From: CAYVAP01 sp964343195
Lineage (GTDB): Bacteria; Bacteroidota; Bacteroidia; J057
Assembly (NCBI GenBank): GCA_964343195.1
Contig: CAYFIR010000013.1
Location: 1 to 64,000 of the forward strand
Length of the DNA stretch: 64,000 nucleotides
Direction of reading: 5' to 3'
This document shows, one piece after another, positions 37,501-45,094 of this stretch. Under the pieces are notes generated by a model, which was not told the DNA's origin, searched no databases, and worked only from the letters and a program-made list of their open reading frames with translations. Position 1 is the stretch's first letter. Each line of letters starts with the position of its first letter. The position numbers and the translations under genes are program-made.

Positions 37501-38102
37501 CACTGGCCAGCGGCAAGAACATCAACGTGCTGGTACTGGATACCGAGGTTTATTCGAATACTGGTGGGCAAATGTCCAAGGCGACTCCGACAGCGGCAGC
37601 AGCCAAGTTTGCCGCTGCGGGTAAGCGTGTTGGCAAGAAGGATCTCGCCCTTCAGGCCATTTCATATGGCAATGTCTATGTCGCCCAGATTGCGATGGGA
37701 GCCAATCCACAGCAGACGTTGCTCGCCATGCGAGAGGCCGAAGCTTATCCCGGTCCATCGCTGATCCTGGCCTACAGCCACTGTATCGCCCACGGCATCG
37801 ACATGAAGAAGGGCATGACCCAGCAGGATCTCGCGGTGGCTTCTGGCTATTGGCCGTTGCTGCGCTACAACCCTGTGCTGCGCAAGGCTGATTACAATCC
37901 TTTCGTGCTGGATTCACCCCGTCCGATGATTTCGCTGAAGGAATACGCCTACAGGGAGTTACGCTACAAGATGCTGACCCGCACCAATCCTGATGAAGCC
38001 GAGATGCTGATAGAACTCGCACAGGAGCTAGTCAATCAGCGTTGGAAAACCTATGAGGAAATGGCCACCAAACAGGCCAGTGATTTCAATCCGGTTATTT
38101 GA
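34527..38102 (+). CDS. nifJ: pyruvate:ferredoxin (flavodoxin) oxidoreductase
   Basis: 1191-aa single-chain PFOR, which converts pyruvate and CoA to acetyl-CoA and CO2 while reducing ferredoxin or flavodoxin. N-terminal pyrimidine-binding and core domains open with the typical VAFRVNEVCAIYPITPSSPM. A two-cluster ferredoxin domain lies in the middle (CVQCGNCAFVCPHSVI and CTGCNLCEEACPAFS). The TPP-binding domain follows with CAGCGETPYLRLL, NATGCSSIYGG, GGDGWAYDIG and the late VLVLDTEVYSNTGGQ. Length is normal and no frameshift was seen. PFOR is oxygen-sensitive in many anaerobes but occurs in aerobic Bacteroidota as well. The flanking flavoprotein and DHOD-like genes form a probable operon. Whether the true carrier is ferredoxin or flavodoxin cannot be told. 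Confidence 0.97.
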   Translation: MNDQHTYATIDGNEAAAHVAFRVNEVCAIYPITPSSPMAELADAWAAKGMKNIFGTTPEVVEMQSEAGAAGAVHGSLQAGALTTTFTASQGLMLMVPNMYKIAGELTPAVFHVAARSLAAQALSIFGDHSDVMATRSTGFALLASSSVQEAHDMALIAQVSTLQSRTPFLHFFDGFRTSHEVSKIELIPDEVIRNMIRDEWVIAHRERALNPDNPFIRGTAQNPDVYFQARETVNPFYDKTPGIVQAALDQFAELTGREYGLFEYHGHPEAERVMIIMASGSETAVQTAEHLAAQGEKVGVLKVRLYRPFSWEHFIDALPRTAKTIAVMDRTKEPGSTGEPLYLDVIATLTEAITAGKWGQMPRVTGGRYGLSSKEFTPAMVKGVFDELRKEQPKNHFTVGIQDDVTHTSIDYDPTFIIHPEGETRAVFFGLGSDGTVGANKNSIKIIGGNGDVYAQGYFVYDSKKSGAQTVSHLRFGPQPIRSPYLIDTANFVACHQFGFMSKTDVLKYAEPGAIFLLNSPYGADEVWDKLPLPAQQQVQDKKLRFYVIDASIVAKETGMGQRINTIMQACFFGLSGVLPKDEAIVQIKKAIEKTYYTKGKAIIQQNFNAVDQALAHVYEVKVPEALTAQNGMRNWAPDAAPDFVKNVTARIMAGQGDDLPVSAFPVDGTYPSGTTKWEKRDIAASIPVWDPEVCVQCGNCAFVCPHSVIRAKFYHENHLEEAHEGFPAADISAKGFPETKYTLQVYGEDCTGCNLCEEACPAFSLTESGKKAINLVPKTTELIEENKKDVEFFKTLPLNDRSSIDFGSVRGTQYLEPLFEFSGACAGCGETPYLRLLSQLFGDRLIVANATGCSSIYGGNLPTTPWTKNKEGRGPAWSNSLFEDNAEFGLGMRVSADKHLAIAYELLDEFKNDLGEEAVELLKNAPQSTESQIKTQRERVGALKTFLLKNERPEAKHLLSVADHLVRRSIWLVGGDGWAYDIGSSGLDHALASGKNINVLVLDTEVYSNTGGQMSKATPTAAAAKFAAAGKRVGKKDLALQAISYGNVYVAQIAMGANPQQTLLAMREAEAYPGPSLILAYSHCIAHGIDMKKGMTQQDLAVASGYWPLLRYNPVLRKADYNPFVLDSPRPMISLKEYAYRELRYKMLTRTNPDEAEMLIELAQELVNQRWKTYEEMATKQASDFNPVI

Positions 38103-38111
38103 GATGTAAGG

Positions 38112-38184
38112 AAGGTATGAAGGATATGGAGTATATAAAGGGAACTTATCCCCTCCATACTCCATACCTCCATACCTCCATACC
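38112..38184. repeat. TATGGAG/CTCCATA hairpin with tandem-repeat arm
   Basis: Between the PFOR and DHOD-like genes. A left arm of GGTATGAAGG-type sequence can pair with a right arm made of four consecutive 7-8-base CTCCATA/CCTCCATA units (38153-38184). The potential stem is about 20 bases. Similar motifs recur at 42379-42466. Confidence 0.6.
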
Positions 38185-38219
38185 TTATCCCCGACCCAAC
38201 CAAAATAACTTCGATCAAT

Positions 38220-39218
38220 ATGAAACCTGGAATAAATACAAAATACCTTGGACTGGACCTCAAAAGTCCTCTGGTAGCTTCGGCTTCACCCCTCGCCCGG
38301 AACGTGGACAACCTGCTACGAATGGAAGATGCGGGCATAGGGGCTGCGGTTATGTTCTCTCTTTTTGAAGAGCAGATTCGTGCGGAGCTAAGGCATTTTC
38401 AGAATATGTGGGAGGCAGGACTGGAACTTTCGCCAGAGGCGCAGTCCTATTTCCCTGAAATAGAAACCTATCCTGTTGGGGTCGCCTCCTACCTGAAACT
38501 CATCCGCACCGCCTCCGAGCGCTGCGACATGCCGATCATTGGCAGTTTGAATGGAACCACGCCAGAGGGCTGGATCGAGTATGCCAAAGAGATCGAAGAC
38601 GCAGGTGCCAGTGCACTGGAACTGAATATTTTCTATGTCCCGACCGACATCACCCGCAAAAGCGAGGTGGTTGAAAAACGCTATATCGATGTATTGAAGG
38701 AGGTCAAGTCAGCCATAGAAATTCCGGTAGCGGTCAAGCTTAGCCCCTATTTCTCTTCGATGGGCCACATGGCTACCCAACTATCGACTGCTGGGGCAGA
38801 TGGGCTGGTGCTATTTAATCGGTTCTACGAACCAGACATCGACATTGACCACCTGGACCTGGAAAATTCGCTCGAACTCAGTACTCCGGCTGAAGCTCGC
38901 TTACCTCTCATGTGGATTGGCATTCTGTATGATCAATTGCCACTTTCCCTCGCTGCAACCACGGGGGTACACAGTGGCAAAGACCTGATCAAGTACCTTC
39001 TCGCTGGAGCCGATGTAGCCATGACTACTTCTGCCCTGCTAAAGCGTGGCATAGAGGTGGTTCCTGGCTGGCTGGGAGAACTGGAACGCTGGATGGAGCT
39101 TCGGGGCTTCCATGAACTAAGTGAAATGCGTGGTGTCATGAGCCGCAAGCACGTAAAGGACCCCGGGGCTTATGCCCGCGCCAATTATATCAAGGTGCTG
39201 CAAGGGTATGAGGAGTAG
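38220..39218 (+). CDS. dihydroorotate dehydrogenase-like protein
   Basis: 332-aa flavin-dependent TIM-barrel protein of the dihydroorotate/dihydropyrimidine dehydrogenase superfamily. Visible features are an N-terminal GLDLKSPLVASASPLARN segment, GSLNGTTPEGWIEYAKEI, ALELNIFYVP and the phosphate/FMN-side segment TTGVHSGKDLIKYLLAGADV. It is known as a DHOD-like protein accompanying PFOR-type genes in several phyla; the true substrate is not established, and it should not be assumed to be PyrD. The ATG start follows the PFOR gene by 117 bp containing a repeat element. A MITE-like element begins 2 bases after its stop. Confidence 0.87.
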   Translation: MKPGINTKYLGLDLKSPLVASASPLARNVDNLLRMEDAGIGAAVMFSLFEEQIRAELRHFQNMWEAGLELSPEAQSYFPEIETYPVGVASYLKLIRTASERCDMPIIGSLNGTTPEGWIEYAKEIEDAGASALELNIFYVPTDITRKSEVVEKRYIDVLKEVKSAIEIPVAVKLSPYFSSMGHMATQLSTAGADGLVLFNRFYEPDIDIDHLDLENSLELSTPAEARLPLMWIGILYDQLPLSLAATTGVHSGKDLIKYLLAGADVAMTTSALLKRGIEVVPGWLGELERWMELRGFHELSEMRGVMSRKHVKDPGAYARANYIKVLQGYEE

Positions 39219-39219
39219 C

Positions 39220-39434
39220 TCTTAGAGGCTGTTTGGATTTTTCCTTTGCGGTTCAAACTTGTCTTTTTGGCGCCTCGCTGCGTCAATTTCGCTCGAAATA
39301 CTCCCGATTCTCGGGATCTACAACTCGCGTATTCCTCCCAAAATCTTGTCCTGAGTTTATCGAAGGATCTCTTGCTACCCACCAAAAATCCTGCGTTTGA
39401 CCTCGAAACACCAAAACCTAAACAGCCTCTAAGA
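39220..39434. mobile_element. MITE-like element, 215 bp, with terminal inverted repeats
   Basis: Perfect 15-base terminal inverted repeats TCTTAGAGGCTGTTT (39220-39234 and, inverted, 39420-39434) extend inward as about 50-base imperfect arms. It has no gene. The inner part contains TCCTGAGTTTATCGAAGGA (39347-39365 region), a version of a short repeat seen between genes in many unrelated bacteria. A target duplication is not evident. It is probably a non-autonomous element of a transposon family not present in this window. Confidence 0.65.
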
Positions 39435-39446
39435 AGATTTTTCGGT

Positions 39447-39505
39447 ATAAGGTATGCGGTATAAGGTCGAATTTGAAACAACACACCTTATACCACATAC
39501 CGTAT
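39447..39505. repeat. GGTATAAGGT hairpin between convergent genes
   Basis: Arms of 21 bases (39447-39467 and 39485-39505) match with two mismatches and enclose a 17-base loop. The element stands between the converging DHOD-like and Gfo/Idh/MocA genes, so it could end transcripts from both sides, although no clear T-run is present. Confidence 0.6.
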
Positions 39506-39513
39506 TCCCGCAT

Positions 39514-40875
39514 TTATCGATCAACAACCTGCATCGCCACCGGATCCCAGTTGATCACTTTGCGTTGAAAATAGCTGTCGTTGCAGGCCAATACAGGGGC
39601 TGCAGCCCGGAAGCCAAACTCCGGATCTTCAATTGTCCCCTGACTACCGGATCGGATATTGGCAAAAAAGTCGGCGAAGTGATTGACATGAGCACTTTCG
39701 TCCTCTGGCGCGTCGTACCTGACCTCGACTGGGTCTGGTGCACGGCGATCAGCTTCAGAGTATAGGCGATCATAGGCCTTTTGCGCCTTTTCCTGCTCCC
39801 GTTCCGAAAAGGTAAACAGGCTGTCATAGCCCCCGATACCAGGAGCCTTGGGGAGCTTGCGCTGGGTGAGCGTCAGGCCTCGCCCGTCGATGTCCAGTTG
39901 GCCCTCGGTTCCAATTATCCGGGTGAAATTGTGAATGGCACCAGCGTTGGCAAAGTTGACCCGTAACACCATCTGAAAATCCGAATGCATGTCGGTTTGG
40001 GGGTAATCAAAGGTCGCCACCATCACATCAGGCACATCGCGGCCATCCTGCCAGTAGCTGAGGTTCCCGGAGGCATAAATTCGTTCGGGGCCGTGAGATT
40101 CTATCGCGTAGTGTACGCCCGTAATCAGGTGGACAAAGAGATCGCCTGCCACGCCCGTTCCGTAATCCTTGTAGTTTCGCCAGCGAAAAAAGCGTTTGGG
40201 ATCATATGAAACCTGGGGAGCATCCTTGAGGTAGGTATCCCAACTCACATCCGCTGGCCCTACCCCTTCAGGCATGGTGTAATTCCAGGCTCCGATGGCA
40301 CTGAATCGGTCGTTATTGGATTCGATGAAATTGATGTCGCCAATGGCTCCACTCTGAATCAGGCGCTTGGCTTCCCTAAACACCGAGCTGCTGATGCGCT
40401 GGCTACCCACCTGCATGGTCACACCAGAGGCTTTCCATGCATTGATGACCGGCAGCCCCTCATTTATCTGATGTACCATCGGCTTTTCACAGTAAACATG
40501 CTTGCCAGATTTAAGCGCATGTATCGTGATGGTGTCGTGCCAATGGTCGGTAGTGGCGATAATGACGGCATCAACATCCTTCCTCCCCAGGATCTCGCGA
40601 TAATCGCGGGTGGTAAACAGGTCATTGCCATAGACCTCCCTGGCGCGAATGAGGCGGTCTTCATACAGGTCCGCTACTGCGACCAGTTCGACCTCACCTG
40701 TCGCCAGCGCAGACCGTGTATCGAAATTTCCCTGAATCCCAAACCCGATGGTTGCCAGCCGGATTTTGTCATTGGGGCTAATTCGTCGTTTCGTGGCCGC
40801 AATGGCATGAGGCAGCCCCAGGGATGTGCCCGCCAGCATTAAGCCAGAGTTTTGCAGGAATTTGCGTCGTTTCAT
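39514..40875 (-). CDS. Gfo/Idh/MocA oxidoreductase with Tat-like leader
   Basis: 453-aa NAD(P)-dependent oxidoreductase of the type common in sugar and polyol metabolism of Bacteroidota. The leader MKRRKFLQNSGLMLAG resembles a Tat signal (RRKFL), implying folded export with bound cofactor. A Rossmann segment (IRLATIGFGIQGN), the conserved EKP motif (KHVYCEKPMVHQ) and a C-terminal beta-sheet domain with HLITGVHYAIESHG follow. Substrate cannot be named. The gene stands alone, divergent from the isomerase gene by 168 bp containing near-repeats of TACGAA. Confidence 0.9.
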   Translation of the reverse strand: MKRRKFLQNSGLMLAGTSLGLPHAIAATKRRISPNDKIRLATIGFGIQGNFDTRSALATGEVELVAVADLYEDRLIRAREVYGNDLFTTRDYREILGRKDVDAVIIATTDHWHDTITIHALKSGKHVYCEKPMVHQINEGLPVINAWKASGVTMQVGSQRISSSVFREAKRLIQSGAIGDINFIESNNDRFSAIGAWNYTMPEGVGPADVSWDTYLKDAPQVSYDPKRFFRWRNYKDYGTGVAGDLFVHLITGVHYAIESHGPERIYASGNLSYWQDGRDVPDVMVATFDYPQTDMHSDFQMVLRVNFANAGAIHNFTRIIGTEGQLDIDGRGLTLTQRKLPKAPGIGGYDSLFTFSEREQEKAQKAYDRLYSEADRRAPDPVEVRYDAPEDESAHVNHFADFFANIRSGSQGTIEDPEFGFRAAAPVLACNDSYFQRKVINWDPVAMQVVDR

Positions 40876-41043
40876 GAAAACAGATCTTTTGGAGTAGTGA
40901 TAAGTCTACTGAATCTAACCAATCTCAACCAAAAGCGAATCATGAACCGTGGATTTGCCATGCCCACTTCCTGATTTTTCCCTAATTTCCAACAACCAAC
41001 TCAATTACGAAGTACGAATCACTAATTACGAATCCCCCCTCCC

Positions 41044-41853
41044 ATGTCCTACACTCGCTTCAACCTCCACATAGAAAAAGGCATTGCCCAACTCAGCTTC
41101 AACCGCCCTGACAAAGCCAACTCACTGGACAAGGCATCCTGGGACGAAATACCCCAGGTATTCGAAGACCTGAGCCAGCGACCGGAAGTAAGAGTTATCG
41201 TCCTGAGCGGAGCAGGCAAACATTTCTGCGCAGGCATTGATCTTCAAATGCTGGCTTCTCTGACTCCGACCCATATCAAGGACGAAGGGCGAAAAAGAGA
41301 GGAACTGCGCCGCATTGTCTTTTGGATGCAAAAGGGCATCAACGCCATAGAGGCTTGTAGCAAGCCCGTGATTGCTGCCATCAATGGAGCCTGCATAGGA
41401 GCGGGACTGGACCTGATCGCCGCCTGTGACATGCGCTACGCCAGCCAGGAAGCCTACTTTTCGCTCAAGGAAGTCGACCTGGGCATGGTGGCTGACCTGG
41501 GTTCGCTGCAACGTCTTCCCCGGCTTATTCCTGAAGGAGTGGTTCGGGAAATGGCCTACACCGGTGAGAAATACTCCGCCGAACTGATGCGACAATTTGG
41601 GCTGGTGAACCGGGTTTACGGAGATTCAGCAACCCTCCAATCGCAGGTTCTGTCTATTGCGGAGTCGATCAGCAAGAAGTCGCCCCTGGCCGTGCGAGGC
41701 ATCAAGCGGGTAGCCCTGCACGCCCGTGACAGCAGCGTCGAGCAGGGGCTGGACTACGTCGCCACCTGGAACGCGGCCCATCTCCTTGGCAATGACCTGA
41801 TGAAGGCCGTGCAGGCCCAGATGACGAAGCAGGAAGCGGAGTTTGAGGATTGA
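41044..41853 (+). CDS. enoyl-CoA hydratase family, ECH1-like dienoyl-CoA isomerase
   Basis: 269-aa crotonase-fold enzyme. The oxyanion-hole segments are seen in HFCAGIDLQML and INGACIGAGLDLIAACD. The acidic residues typical of delta3,5-delta2,4-dienoyl-CoA isomerases are placed as in ECH1: LKEVDLGMVADLGSLQRLP, a close match to the remembered ECH1 segment. It would therefore shift double bonds during breakdown of unsaturated fatty acids, rather than act as a general hydratase. No other beta-oxidation gene is adjacent. Start ATG 41044. The exact substrate remains to be shown. Confidence 0.88.
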   Translation: MSYTRFNLHIEKGIAQLSFNRPDKANSLDKASWDEIPQVFEDLSQRPEVRVIVLSGAGKHFCAGIDLQMLASLTPTHIKDEGRKREELRRIVFWMQKGINAIEACSKPVIAAINGACIGAGLDLIAACDMRYASQEAYFSLKEVDLGMVADLGSLQRLPRLIPEGVVREMAYTGEKYSAELMRQFGLVNRVYGDSATLQSQVLSIAESISKKSPLAVRGIKRVALHARDSSVEQGLDYVATWNAAHLLGNDLMKAVQAQMTKQEAEFED

Positions 41854-41890
41854 TGCCTCTCGATCGCAGACCGAATAAGCTACTGGCCTC

Positions 41891-42352
41891 TCAACGCTTC
41901 ACCAACTCTACCATCTCAACCTTTGGTCCCTCATCGGTCAGGTCGAGGTAGGCGAGGGTGACAGGCAGTTTGAAACGAAATGGCCCGGCACTGCCGGGAT
42001 TGAGGTACAGCACGCCGTCGCGGGTTTCGGTCAGCGGCTTGTGCGAGTGCCCAAACACAACCACCTGAAAGCCCGCGGCCACCGGATCAAGGTCCAGGTC
42101 TTCGCGGTCATGTACCATGTAGAGGTAGGTTCCCTCTGCGTCGAATACTTCGGTGAAAGGCAGCACCTGTGCCCATTCCCCCTTATCGACATTACCCCTG
42201 ATCGCCGTTACCGGCGCTATTTCCCGTAGTTGATCGAGGATTTCAGGCTTGCCGACATCCCCAGCGTGCAAAATATGATCTACGTCCCGCAGCGCATTGA
42301 TCGCTTCGGGGCGTAGCAGGCCGTGTGTGTCTGATATGATGCCTAGGCGCAT
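41891..42352 (-). CDS. YfcE-type metallophosphoesterase
   Basis: 153-aa calcineurin-like phosphoesterase. Metal-binding motifs in order are GIISDTHG, HAGDVGK, GNVD, and GHSHKP near residue 100, the usual set of the MJ0936/YfcE family. Substrates of this family are usually artificial phosphodiesters in vitro, and the physiological target is not known. It lies downstream of lon on the same strand, separated by a repeat-rich 122-bp space. Confidence 0.9.
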   Translation of the reverse strand: MRLGIISDTHGLLRPEAINALRDVDHILHAGDVGKPEILDQLREIAPVTAIRGNVDKGEWAQVLPFTEVFDAEGTYLYMVHDREDLDLDPVAAGFQVVVFGHSHKPLTETRDGVLYLNPGSAGPFRFKLPVTLAYLDLTDEGPKVEMVELVKR

Positions 42353-42378
42353 GGGAAAGGGCTATTATTGAGGGGTGT

Positions 42379-42466
42379 GGAGGTATGGAGGTATGGAGGT
42401 ATGGAGGTAATGTACCCTTCCTACTCCATATACTCCATATACTCCATATACTTCATATACTCCATA
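42379..42466. repeat. tandem repeats with inverted arms downstream of lon
   Basis: The left part has about three consecutive 8-base units (GGAGGTAT, 42379-42408). The right part has five consecutive 9-base units TACTCCATA (42422-42466, one unit with C to T). The two parts are complementary in their GGAGTAT-like cores and could form slipped hairpins. Related sequence occurs at 38112-38184. Confidence 0.75.
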
Positions 42467-42474
42467 CCCTTCCC

Positions 42475-44964
42475 TTACGCCCTGCCCACAATCTTGCGGA
42501 TCTGTTCTACCTGGGTAAGGGTCGCGGAGTCATCTTCCTTCTTTTCTGGTACCAATGTCACAGCATCCTTTACTGGGCGAGGTTCCAGGGCCAGCCGTAG
42601 CACTTCTCGCATGGAGCTGACGAAATGGATTTTCAGTCCCCGCAGGTATTCTTCCTTGATTTCGCTGACGTCCTTGCGGTTGCTGTCGCAGAGAATCAGG
42701 TGCTTGATTCCGGCACGACGAGCGGCCAGGACTTTCTCCTTGATGCCTCCGACCGGGAGCACCTTACCTCTAAGGGTAATTTCCCCTGTCATGGCCAGCG
42801 AAGGCCGGACCAGACGCTGGGTAAAGAGAGATGCCAGGTTGGTCAGCAGGGTGATGCCGGCTGAGGGTCCATCCTTTGGAATTGCTCCGGCTGGTATGTG
42901 CAGGTGCACATCCCAACGCTTGAAGGCTTCATAGGGAATGCCCAACTCCGATGCATGGGATTTCAGGTAGGTGTACGCCAATGTGGCAGACTCCTTCATG
43001 ACTTCGCCCAGTTGCCCTGTCATGCTCAGCTTCCCGTTGCCAGGGCTCAGGGTAGATTCCACAAAGAGAATTTCACCCCCAACCATGGTCCAGGCCAGCC
43101 CGATGGCTACGCCAGGAACCTCTGACTGCTGGTATTGCTCATTTTCGAAGCGCTTGACTCCGAGCAGGTCTTCCAGGTTCTTTTCACTCACCCGAACCTG
43201 CTCTTTGTCTTCCAGCACAATTTGCTTGGCAGCCACACGACACAATCGCGCTATCTGCTGCGACAGCATCCGAACTCCGGATTCACGGGTGTAGTATTCG
43301 ATCACCCCCTTTAATGCCTTGGGAGAAATATTGAGGTTGGAGGCTTTGAGCCCGTGATCCTTGCGCAGGCGTGGAATCAGGTGCCGCTTGGCTATTTCCT
43401 GCTTTTCTTCCTGCGAATACCCGTTGATCTCGATGATCTCCATCCGGTCGCGAAGCGCAGGGTGGATCGTATTGAGGTTATTCGCCGTGCAGATAAACAT
43501 GACCCGGGAAAGGTCATATTCCACTTCGAGGAAATTGTCTCTAAAGGAGTTATTCTGCTCAGGATCAAGCACTTCCAGCAATGCAGAGCTGGGGTCGCCC
43601 CGAAAATCATTGCCGACTTTATCTACTTCATCCAGCATAAAAACCGGATTGGAAGTCGAAGCCTTTTTGAGTCCCTGTACGATTCGGCCAGGAAGTGCTC
43701 CGATGTAGGTTCGGCGGTGACCTCGGATTTCGGCTTCATCACGCGCACCACCCAGGGAGATGCGGATGAACTCCTTGTCCATCGCACGGGCGATGGACTT
43801 ACCTAGCGAAGTTTTACCCACTCCAGGAGGGCCATAGAAACAGAGAATTGGCGCCTTTTTACCTGCCTGGAGCTTTAGAACTGCCAGGTGCTCCATGATG
43901 CGTTCCTTGACTTTCTCCAGTCCGAAATGGTCTTCATCAAGGATTTTTTGGACGGCCTTGAAATCAAAATTATCAGCTGCGTACTCCTGCCATGGAAGGT
44001 CGAGTAACCACTCTACGTAGTTCATGACCATCGCGTAGTCTGGCATGGCGGGGGTAAGTCGACCGAGACGGTTCAGTTCTTTTTCAAAGACCTTTTGTAC
44101 TTCGTCCGGCCACTGCTTTTCTACTGCACGCTTCCGTAGGCCTTCCATTTCGGATTCAGGGCCGCCTTCTCCCAGTTCATCCTGAATGGTGCGCATTTGC
44201 TGCCGCAGGATGTACTCGCGCTGCTGCTTGTCCAGGTCAAACTTGACTTTAGTCTGAATTTCTTCACTGAGTTCCAGCACTTTCAGTTCATTGCTCAGAT
44301 ATTGAAGTACTACTTCACACTTCTCCTGCAGGTCCTGCATCGCCAGGATCTCCTGCTTGGCAGCCACATCGAGATTCAGATTGGAAGCAATGAAATGAAC
44401 CAGGTAATCCAGCCCATCGATGTTATCAAGGGCGATATGTGCTTCTGATGGCAGATTGGGCGAAAGGTCAATGATACGCCCTGCCTCTTCCTTGAGACTG
44501 CGTACCATGGCTTCCGTCTCATCTCCAGGCAAAGGCTGCTCCTTCAGGAGGTCAATATTGGCCTTGAAATAGGGATCAAGTGTGGTAAACTCCTCTATCC
44601 CAAATTTCTGCCGTCCCTGAATGACGATGGTAGCGCTGCCATCCGGCATGCGAATCATCTTGAGGATCCGGGCGATGGTCCCTATCCGGTACAGGTCCTC
44701 TGGCCCTGGATCTTCGATGTCAACATTTCGCTGCGCAACGACCCCTATTCTCCGGTCCTTTTGCCGGTAGGTGTCTTTCACTAACTGTATGGATTTATCG
44801 CGCCCCACGGTGATAGGAATAACCACCCCTGGGAACAGCACAGTGTTCTTAAGCGTCAGGATGGGCATCTCACGGGGCAGTTCATCATCCTGCCCAGAGT
44901 TTTCCTCTATAGCGGTAATGATGGGAAATTCATCTTCTAAAAAACTATCGGAATCAAACTGCAT
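42475..44964 (-). CDS. lon: ATP-dependent Lon protease
   Basis: 829-aa cytosolic protease of the LonA class, which degrades misfolded and regulatory proteins. The N-terminal substrate domain begins around LPILTL-like PREMPILTLKNTVLFPG. The AAA module has Walker A GPPGVGKTSLGKS and Walker B PVFMLDEVDK. The Ser-Lys protease domain has KDGPSAGITLLT with the catalytic Ser near residue 700, and a conserved Lys region LRGKVLPVGGIKEKVLAARR. In-frame starts extend to 45087, but the ATG at 44964 gives the expected N-terminus MQFDSDSF. It is divergent from the DUF5606 gene by 130 bp. Confidence 0.97.
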   Translation of the reverse strand: MQFDSDSFLEDEFPIITAIEENSGQDDELPREMPILTLKNTVLFPGVVIPITVGRDKSIQLVKDTYRQKDRRIGVVAQRNVDIEDPGPEDLYRIGTIARILKMIRMPDGSATIVIQGRQKFGIEEFTTLDPYFKANIDLLKEQPLPGDETEAMVRSLKEEAGRIIDLSPNLPSEAHIALDNIDGLDYLVHFIASNLNLDVAAKQEILAMQDLQEKCEVVLQYLSNELKVLELSEEIQTKVKFDLDKQQREYILRQQMRTIQDELGEGGPESEMEGLRKRAVEKQWPDEVQKVFEKELNRLGRLTPAMPDYAMVMNYVEWLLDLPWQEYAADNFDFKAVQKILDEDHFGLEKVKERIMEHLAVLKLQAGKKAPILCFYGPPGVGKTSLGKSIARAMDKEFIRISLGGARDEAEIRGHRRTYIGALPGRIVQGLKKASTSNPVFMLDEVDKVGNDFRGDPSSALLEVLDPEQNNSFRDNFLEVEYDLSRVMFICTANNLNTIHPALRDRMEIIEINGYSQEEKQEIAKRHLIPRLRKDHGLKASNLNISPKALKGVIEYYTRESGVRMLSQQIARLCRVAAKQIVLEDKEQVRVSEKNLEDLLGVKRFENEQYQQSEVPGVAIGLAWTMVGGEILFVESTLSPGNGKLSMTGQLGEVMKESATLAYTYLKSHASELGIPYEAFKRWDVHLHIPAGAIPKDGPSAGITLLTNLASLFTQRLVRPSLAMTGEITLRGKVLPVGGIKEKVLAARRAGIKHLILCDSNRKDVSEIKEEYLRGLKIHFVSSMREVLRLALEPRPVKDAVTLVPEKKEDDSATLTQVEQIRKIVGRA

Positions 44965-45015
44965 ATATGATCGCTTGTGAATGAACGGCTCCCCAAAATC
45001 GGTGCCCAATACAAA

Positions 45016-45049
45016 TTTGAGAATTTTAACGGGCAAAATGGCATATTTG
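45016..45049 (+). promoter_or_regulatory. candidate promoter for the DUF5606 gene
   Basis: TTTG at 45016-45019 and CATATTTG at 45042-45049 (one base off TAnnTTTG) are 22 bases apart, near the Bacteroidota -33/-7 spacing. The predicted transcript start leaves a leader of about 40 bases. Confidence 0.4.
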
Positions 45050-45094
45050 AAGTTAATTTCGCCTTCTAATACAGATAATCCTGCCAAACTGACT

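Noticed and set aside
40955..41036. Repeated TACGAA words before the isomerase gene
   Set aside because: Only two or three short A/T-rich words without regular spacing; not enough to call a repeat element or operator.
45012..45019. CAAATTTG as a -7 element for lon on the minus strand
   Set aside because: One base off the consensus, and the nearest possible -33 element is too close.
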